A stretch of DNA of 47,983 bases from Sulfuricella sp. (GTDB lineage: Bacteria > Pseudomonadota > Gammaproteobacteria > Burkholderiales > Sulfuricellaceae). Shown one piece after another: positions 42,636-47,983 of the stretch. The DNA lies in contig JAGXQV010000025.1 in assembly GCA_018336195.1 (NCBI GenBank), positions 1-47,983 of the forward strand, given 5' to 3'. Within the stretch, counting starts at the first letter, position 1. Every line of letters begins with the position of its first letter. A program made the translations under genes and the position numbers. The notes below the pieces were generated by a model. It was not told where the DNA came from and ran no database searches. It saw only the letters and a program-made list of their open reading frames with translations.

Positions 42636-45600
42636 ATTTTTTCTCCAACCTGGGCGGGAAGGCGTAGAAAGGATTTTCGCTGTTCAGCGAAAGATTGGGG
42701 CTATAGGCCGGATCGGGGTAATCCTCGGTTCCCCATTTGGTTTTCATGAACGCGGTTTCCCGCTGGAAACGGGCGACTTTTTCCGGGGTGGTTTCGTAGC
42801 CGCGGGTCGCCGATTCGTAGTGATAGAGGGTCGCATAAGGCGTAAACAGGTTGCGCTTGCCGAGCTTCTCGATGCTCAGACACAGGTCGATGTCGCTGAA
42901 GGCCACCGGCAGGTTGGTTTCATCGAAGCCGCCGGCCGCCTCGAACACCTCGCGGCGCACCACCAGGCAGGCGGCGGTGACCGCCGAGAAGTTCTGGATG
43001 TTGAGGGCGCGCCCCACGTAGCCAGTGCTGTCGTGGGGAATGCCCTTGTGGATGTGCCCTGCCACCCCGCCGATGCCGACGATCACCCCGGCGTGCTGCA
43101 CGGTATCGTTGGGATACAGGAGACGCGCGCCGACCGCGCCGATCTCCGGACGCAGCGCGTGGCTGACCATTTCCTTCAGCCAATCGGCCTGCAGCACTTC
43201 GATGTCGTTGTTGACGAAGCCCAGCAGCGCGCCATTCGCCAGCTTCACCGCGGCATTGTTGAGGGCCGAGTAATTGAAGGGGCTGTTGTCGCGTATCACC
43301 CGGATATTGCCGCGCGCCGCCAGCCCAGCCAAATAGTCGAGGGTGCGCGGTTCGTCGCTGCCGTTGTCGATGACCAGGATTTCGTAAGCGGGGTAATCGG
43401 TCAGGGCCAGGATGCTGTCCACGCAGCGCGCCAGGAATTCGTAACCGTTGCGGGTGGGGACGATGAGGCTGACCAGCGGCAGGTCCGCCGGCAAGCGGTA
43501 GCCGACCCGCACGCTGCCCGGCTGAAGCGGCGATTCGGCAGCACTTGCCGCCACGCCGCGGCGCTTGAGGGCGTCGTCGATGGCCCGCACGGCGGCCGCC
43601 ACGGCATAGTTCTTTTCGCCCACGCCGCGCGAGGTGCTGCCGGCGACCGTTCGCCAGGAATAGAGAACGCGCGGGATGTGGACGATGCGCGACGGGCCGG
43701 CGACTTCCGCCACCCGCAAGGCCAGGTCGTAATCTTGTGCCCCTTCGTAGCCGAGGCGGAAACCGCCCAAGCTGCGCACCGTGTCGGCATGATAGACGCC
43801 CAGATGTGTGACCAGGTTGTGCGACAACATCAAATCGGGGTTCCACGCGCACTTGAAATACGGGTCGTAACGTCGCCCCTCCTCGTCGATCTTGTCTTCG
43901 TCGCTGTACAGCAGGATCGCGGCAGGGTCACGGTTGAGCGCCGCGGCGACGTGATAAAGCGCATCCGGACTCAAGCGGTCGTCGTGGTCGAGGAGCGCGA
44001 GGTATTCGCCGCCGGCCAGCTCCAGCGCGGAATTCGAGGCGGCGGAAATGTGCCCGTTGGCGGGACGGAAGATCACCTTGATGCGGTCGTCGCGCTGGCG
44101 GTACTCCTCCAGAACCGTGCGGACATGGGGCTGGGTGGAGGCGTCGTCGGCAATGCACAGTTCCCATTCGGCATAGGTCTGGGCGAGCACCGAGTCGAGG
44201 GCGGCACGCAGCCAGCGTTCGGCGATGTCGTAGACCGGCATGAGCAGCGAAATCAGGGGGCGGCGCGGTAACGCCGCGCCTTGGCGGCGTAATTCGGCGA
44301 GCGCCTGAGGCGTTTCCGGTGCGTAGGTCTCCAGCCATTTGGCATAGCTATGGACCGGCGTCTCGACGATCTCGCGGCGTAGCGCTTGTTCCTCCTCCGG
44401 GGTGAACGGCGCCATGCTCTGGTCGCGGTTTTCCATGAGGGCCGCGGCGAATTCCCACAGTTTGAGGGCGGTGGGCAACTCGATGGCGGGGTTGACGGCA
44501 TGGGCGAGCGGCTTGTTGGGCAGCGTGCCGCGATGCTTTTTCAGGAAAATCTTGGCGTAGTGTTCCCATGCGTTGCCGAAATTGCCGCGCGAATGGTGGG
44601 CCAGCAGCAAGTCGTTGCACACCGCCAGACGCAGGCCGGCGAGATGGGCGCGGTAGGTGAAATCCAGATCGTAAAGGTGGAAGCCGTCGAACAGGCCTTC
44701 GTCGAAGCGCAGGGTTTCCATGACTTCGCGGCGGACCGCGAAAAACAGGCCGTCGAAAGCCTGGATGTCGGGGATGGTGCGCGCCGCGGAACCGTAGACC
44801 ATCAATTCGTAGCCGTGGTCCTCGGCGGGATGGGCGACCATCCCGTGCAGGTGGGGAAAACCGCCATCGGCCCAGGTCGAGCCGCATAGCAGGGTGGTGC
44901 CGGCCACCCCGACCAGATCGAATTCCTCCAAATGCTGCTTGAGGCGCAGGGCGAAATCGGGCGCCAGAATTTCCACGTCGTCGTGGCAAAACGCCAGGTA
45001 ATCGCCGCGCGACAGCCGCACCCCGCGGTTGTAGCCTTCGCACAGCGAAACGGCGTCATGGATCGGGATGATTTCGTAAGGCGTATCGGTGAAATGGCGG
45101 GCGATGCTCTCCGAGACCGCCGCGAATTTTCGCGCGTCGATGCTGCAAATGATGAAGGAAACCAGCTTGCCGTCGTCCGCGCGGCTAAAGGCGGCGGCAC
45201 GCGAAAGGGAACCGTGCCAATCGAGGAGGGCGCCGTTGCCGAGGAAATCCTCGGAAAATATCTTGATGTAATTGAAATGCGCCTCGCTGCTCGGCGGCTT
45301 GCACAACAAGGCCAGCCGGTAGGCCTTCAAGGCGGTTTCCGGTTGCCCCAGCACGCGGAAGAGGTTCCCCAGGTTGACCCAGGCCTTGCCGTAATCCGGG
45401 CGCAGGGTCAACGCCTGCTGGTATTCGGCGACGGCGGCGTCGATTTGCTGGGTTTTGCTCAGCAAATTGGCGAGGTTGAAATGGACCTCGGCTTCGTGCG
45501 GCGCAATCTCGGCGGCTTGGCGAAACACTTCGACGGCACGCGACAGTTCGCCCAGCGCTTCCAGCGCCGAACCCAGGCCGAAATAGGGCACCGTGACAGT

Positions 45601-46206
45601 GGGGTTGAGGCGCAGCGCTTCCTCGAAATGATGGCGCGCCGCGACAAAATCCTTTTCCGCGAGTAATTGTTTGGCCAGGCTGATATGGGCCGGCGCCAGC
45701 TCCGGCTTGAGCGCCGTCGCAATCCGGAACAGTTCGCCGGTTTCGTTATGGCGTCCCGCCGCGCACAGCGACTCGCCCAGGTTGAAATAGGCTTCCGCCA
45801 TTTGGGACGAAAGGCTGAGCGCTTGGCGATGCTGCTCGATAGCCGCGTCAAACTCGCCGTTTTCGCGCAACAGGTTGCCCAAGGCAATCCGGTATTCGGC
45901 TACCTGCGGCGCCAATTCCGTCACTTGACGGAACAATTGCAACGCCGCGTCGCGGTTGCCCTGATGATAGTGCACCAACCCCAACCAGTACCGTGCCGCT
46001 GCCTGAAACGCCATTTCGCCATTTTCGGTAATCGGCATCAACAACGCTGCGGCCCGCTCCAACTCGCCCTGTTGCACCAGCGCTGCCGCCTGCGCCACGA
46101 TGTGCGCCGGGGAGGTTACCGTGGCGTGGACGCCGCAACATTGCTTATAGCGCTTGCCGCTGCCGCACGGGCAGGGGTCGTTGCGTTTGACGGAGGTCTG
46201 GTTCAC
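42625..46206 (-). CDS. SEC-C + TPR + multi-domain glycosyltransferase
   Basis: 1193 residues. Order: N-terminal SEC-C zinc motif RNDPCPCGSGKRYKQCCG (9-26), about eight TPR units (to about 310), a first glycosyltransferase-like domain (FIICSIDARK, then LAFCHDDVEILA), and two GT2 domains. The GT2 domains open with ISLLMPVYDIAERWLRAALD and VSLIVPTRNGYEFLARCVD, each with downstream Asp motifs (LALLDHDDRLS; LGFVNNDIEVL). No membrane segment: cytoplasmic, probably building a surface glycan or glycosylating proteins. The final CSV residues and stop come from a repeat element. Divergent from a second SEC-C/TPR gene. Confidence 0.92.
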   Translation of the reverse strand: MNQTSVKRNDPCPCGSGKRYKQCCGVHATVTSPAHIVAQAAALVQQGELERAAALLMPITENGEMAFQAAARYWLGLVHYHQGNRDAALQLFRQVTELAPQVAEYRIALGNLLRENGEFDAAIEQHRQALSLSSQMAEAYFNLGESLCAAGRHNETGELFRIATALKPELAPAHISLAKQLLAEKDFVAARHHFEEALRLNPTVTVPYFGLGSALEALGELSRAVEVFRQAAEIAPHEAEVHFNLANLLSKTQQIDAAVAEYQQALTLRPDYGKAWVNLGNLFRVLGQPETALKAYRLALLCKPPSSEAHFNYIKIFSEDFLGNGALLDWHGSLSRAAAFSRADDGKLVSFIICSIDARKFAAVSESIARHFTDTPYEIIPIHDAVSLCEGYNRGVRLSRGDYLAFCHDDVEILAPDFALRLKQHLEEFDLVGVAGTTLLCGSTWADGGFPHLHGMVAHPAEDHGYELMVYGSAARTIPDIQAFDGLFFAVRREVMETLRFDEGLFDGFHLYDLDFTYRAHLAGLRLAVCNDLLLAHHSRGNFGNAWEHYAKIFLKKHRGTLPNKPLAHAVNPAIELPTALKLWEFAAALMENRDQSMAPFTPEEEQALRREIVETPVHSYAKWLETYAPETPQALAELRRQGAALPRRPLISLLMPVYDIAERWLRAALDSVLAQTYAEWELCIADDASTQPHVRTVLEEYRQRDDRIKVIFRPANGHISAASNSALELAGGEYLALLDHDDRLSPDALYHVAAALNRDPAAILLYSDEDKIDEEGRRYDPYFKCAWNPDLMLSHNLVTHLGVYHADTVRSLGGFRLGYEGAQDYDLALRVAEVAGPSRIVHIPRVLYSWRTVAGSTSRGVGEKNYAVAAAVRAIDDALKRRGVAASAAESPLQPGSVRVGYRLPADLPLVSLIVPTRNGYEFLARCVDSILALTDYPAYEILVIDNGSDEPRTLDYLAGLAARGNIRVIRDNSPFNYSALNNAAVKLANGALLGFVNNDIEVLQADWLKEMVSHALRPEIGAVGARLLYPNDTVQHAGVIVGIGGVAGHIHKGIPHDSTGYVGRALNIQNFSAVTAACLVVRREVFEAAGGFDETNLPVAFSDIDLCLSIEKLGKRNLFTPYATLYHYESATRGYETTPEKVARFQRETAFMKTKWGTEDYPDPAYSPNLSLNSENPFYAFPPRLEKKCSV

Positions 46207-46358
46207 GGGACATGCCTGAAAAGATGGGAGAGAGCGATTCTACCAAGGCTGGAAGCAGGCGACCAATCAGGATTTCCGCAAGGCTGCGAAAGCCCTCTAA
46301 AATGGCGGCTGTTTTCCAAGCCAAACGCCCTAAGCCGGGCGAGCCGTAACCAAACCAG

Positions 46359-46428
46359 GTGATGAGTAATGAGTGATGGGTAATGGGAGGGCGGTTTTCA
46401 TCACCCATTCCTCATCACCCATCACCGC
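46359..46428. repeat. Heptad inverted repeat, family B copy 4
   Basis: Left arm GGTGATGAGTAATGAGTGAT, right arm CATCACCCATTCCTCATC plus CCCATCACC, with only about 12 bases between. It lies in the 309-bp gap between two divergent glycosyltransferase genes, the only copy not next to a stop codon. Confidence 0.85.
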
Positions 46429-46452
46429 GGAATTCGATTCAAACCACATTGG

Positions 46453-46467
46453 TGTCATGTTTTGACA
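46453..46467. promoter_or_regulatory. TGTCA inverted repeat over a TTGACA box
   Basis: TGTCA-N5-TGACA (46453-46467) overlaps a perfect TTGACA -35 hexamer (46462-46467) pointing to the gene at 46516. A matching -10 at 17 bp is poor (GACTAG). This may be an operator plus weak promoter; support is modest. Confidence 0.35.
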
Positions 46468-46515
46468 TCACTTGGTTGATAAGAGACTAGATATGAACGT
46501 GCGAAACCATTCCCG

Positions 46516-47983
46516 ATGAGTACCGGCCGCAACGATCCCTGCCCGTGCGGCAGCGGCAAAAAATACAAGAAATGCTGCGGGCTGCTGGAAACGCCGCTGG
46601 CGCCCCGTCCCACCATGGATGCCAATGCCTTGTTGCAACAAGCCATGCGCCATCACCAGGGCGGCCAATTGGCACAGGCCGAAGCCTTGTACCGGCAACT
46701 CCTCACGTTGCGTCCCAACGATGCCAACGCCCTGCACCTGCTCGGCCTGATCGCCCACCAGAACGGCGATCACGCCAGCGCCGCCGAACTGATGGGCAAG
46801 GCGCTGGCGCAAAATCCCAAGGTGCCGGAATGGCAATTCAACCTGGGCAGCGCCTACGCCGCGCTACACCGCCCCGCCGATGCGGAACGCCATTTCCGTG
46901 CCGCCCTCGGACTGCGGGCGGGCATGGTGGAGGCCGAATTCCGCCTCGGCATCGCCCTTCACGACCAGGGCCGCTACGGGGAAGCCGCGGAATGCTACCG
47001 GCGCGCCCTGCACCACCAGCCGAATTACCCGGAAGCCTGCTTCAACCTGGGCAACAGCCTTGGCGCCGCCGGGGAGATGGATGCCGCCATCGCCGCCTAC
47101 CGGCAGGCGCTGGCGCTACGCCCGGATTATGCGGCGGCCCATGCCAACCTGGGCAATGCCTTGCGCCAGCGCGCCCACCTCACCGAGGCGATTCAGCATT
47201 ACCAGGCGGCCCTGGCGATTGCCCCGGATTTTCCCGATGCGCTGGCCAACCTGGCGGCGGTACTGCTCTCCCAGCCGGGCGGGGCGGAAGCGGCAGCCCG
47301 CCACGCGCGCCGCGCGGTGGAGATCGACCCCAACCATGCCGATGGCTGGAACAACCTGTGCGCTGCCCTGCAAAGCCTGGGGCGGCTCGACGAAGCCGCC
47401 GACGCCGGGCAACGGGCGATTTCCGCCAAGCCGGGTTTCGCCCTGGCGTGGAACAACCTGGGCAGCGCGTTGCAGGATCAGGGCCGGATAAACGAGGCTC
47501 TGGATTGCTACCGGCGCGCGGTGGCACTCGACCCCGCCTACGCGGCGGCCCACAGCAACCTCCTGTTCGCCCTGAATTTCCTGCCCGGCCTGGACGGCGC
47601 GGCGGTCTTGGCCGAACACCGCGACTGGGCACAGCGTCACACCGCCCTAGCCCCACTCGCGCCGCCATTAATACCGCTGGGCGGGGATGGCGGGCGGCCC
47701 TTGCGGATCGGCTATGTTTCGCCGGACTTCCGCAACCACGCGGTGGCCTGGTTCATCGAACCGGTGCTGGAACACCACGATCCGGCCAATTTTCAAACCT
47801 TCTGTTATGCCGCCGTCGCCGCGCCGGATGCCACCACCGCCCGCCTCAGGGGGCTGGCCGGCCATTGGCGCGACATCGCCGGACTGAGCGACACCGAGGC
47901 AGCGCAAATGATCCGCGACGACGCCATCGACATCCTCGTCGATCTGGCCGGACACACCGCCGGCGGGCGGCTGGGCATCTTCG
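46516..47983 (+). CDS. SEC-C + TPR + O-GlcNAc-transferase-like protein, cut by window end
   Basis: 489 residues seen, frame still open. The N-terminal SEC-C zinc motif RNDPCPCGSGKKYKKCCG (5-22) is followed by about ten TPR units (for example PNYPEACFNLGNSLGAAGEM and PDYAAAHANLGNALRQ). The beginning of a GT41 domain comes next (LRIGYVSPDFRNHAVAWFIEPVL, and DILVDLAGHTAGGRLGIF at the edge). GT41 enzymes add GlcNAc or other sugars to protein Ser/Thr. Same SEC-C/TPR head as its divergent neighbour, implying a shared ancestry or partner. Confidence 0.92.
   Translation, partial: MSTGRNDPCPCGSGKKYKKCCGLLETPLAPRPTMDANALLQQAMRHHQGGQLAQAEALYRQLLTLRPNDANALHLLGLIAHQNGDHASAAELMGKALAQNPKVPEWQFNLGSAYAALHRPADAERHFRAALGLRAGMVEAEFRLGIALHDQGRYGEAAECYRRALHHQPNYPEACFNLGNSLGAAGEMDAAIAAYRQALALRPDYAAAHANLGNALRQRAHLTEAIQHYQAALAIAPDFPDALANLAAVLLSQPGGAEAAARHARRAVEIDPNHADGWNNLCAALQSLGRLDEAADAGQRAISAKPGFALAWNNLGSALQDQGRINEALDCYRRAVALDPAYAAAHSNLLFALNFLPGLDGAAVLAEHRDWAQRHTALAPLAPPLIPLGGDGGRPLRIGYVSPDFRNHAVAWFIEPVLEHHDPANFQTFCYAAVAAPDATTARLRGLAGHWRDIAGLSDTEAAQMIRDDAIDILVDLAGHTAGGRLGIF

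Noticed and set aside
42565..44271. 568-codon plus-strand frame over the large glycosyltransferase gene
   Set aside because: The minus-strand product has clear GT2 domains; the plus-strand frame starts inside repeat DNA and has no motif.

Overview
The window reads as a chromosomal segment of a GC-rich, diazotrophic betaproteobacterium. Gene content and protein style fit the Rhodocyclales, Gallionellales or Sulfuricellales, but the genus cannot be fixed from the sequence alone. The dominant content is a molybdenum nitrogenase region in two blocks. Block 1 (about 2.5-10.7 kb) has a minus-strand draT - unknown gene - draG - [2Fe-2S] ferredoxin - nifO-like group. This is divergent from a plus-strand nifH-nifD-nifK-ferredoxin operon that ends in a clear terminator. 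Block 2 (about 24.1-29.9 kb) is a plus-strand nifE-nifN-nifX-DUF269-DUF683-fdxB-small protein-Rossmann protein-nifQ operon. Both plus-strand operons start with a textbook sigma-54 promoter. Each also has a candidate IHF site at the same spacing and an upstream NifA-type element, so they are probably co-induced. DraT/DraG would switch NifH post-translationally at Arg102.

Between the blocks lie about 13.5 kb of mostly unrelated genes. They are an orphan dsrA (sulfite reductase alpha subunit without dsrB), an MFS transporter, a MidA-like methyltransferase, a pteridine reductase, ttcA, a HicA-like ORF, a DUF1456 protein, a RIO1-type kinase, a lipoprotein, a solo Rieske protein, a DUF1566 surface protein and a RES/Xre toxin-antitoxin pair. 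A decayed mobile zone follows at about 22.9-23.4 kb. It holds a RAYT transposase relic, REP-like palindromes and a group II intron 3' end. An AT-rich, nearly gene-free stretch and a 44-residue membrane microprotein come next.

The flanks are ordinary core genes. Left: cheW and a chemoreceptor truncated by the window edge. Right: a DedA/YqaA membrane protein, two TlpA-like thioredoxins, hemJ, pilT/pilU, yggS-proC-yggT-yggU, a second chemoreceptor, a FapA/DUF342 protein, apbE, gshB, and two divergent genes fusing an N-terminal SEC-C zinc motif to TPRs and glycosyltransferase domains (the last is cut by the window end).

The most unusual non-coding feature is two families of dispersed intergenic elements built from degenerate 7-bp repeats in inverted arms. 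Family A (six copies) has GTGTTTA-type heptads flanking two small hairpins. Family B (four copies) has GGTGATG-type heptads. Most copies start inside or within a few bases of a stop codon, and several now encode C-termini (nifE, draG, gshB, the large glycosyltransferase) or part of a signal peptide (apbE). Copies lie between nifH and nifD, nifE and nifN, draT and draG, and pilT and pilU. No rRNA, tRNA, CRISPR array or intact insertion sequence was seen.
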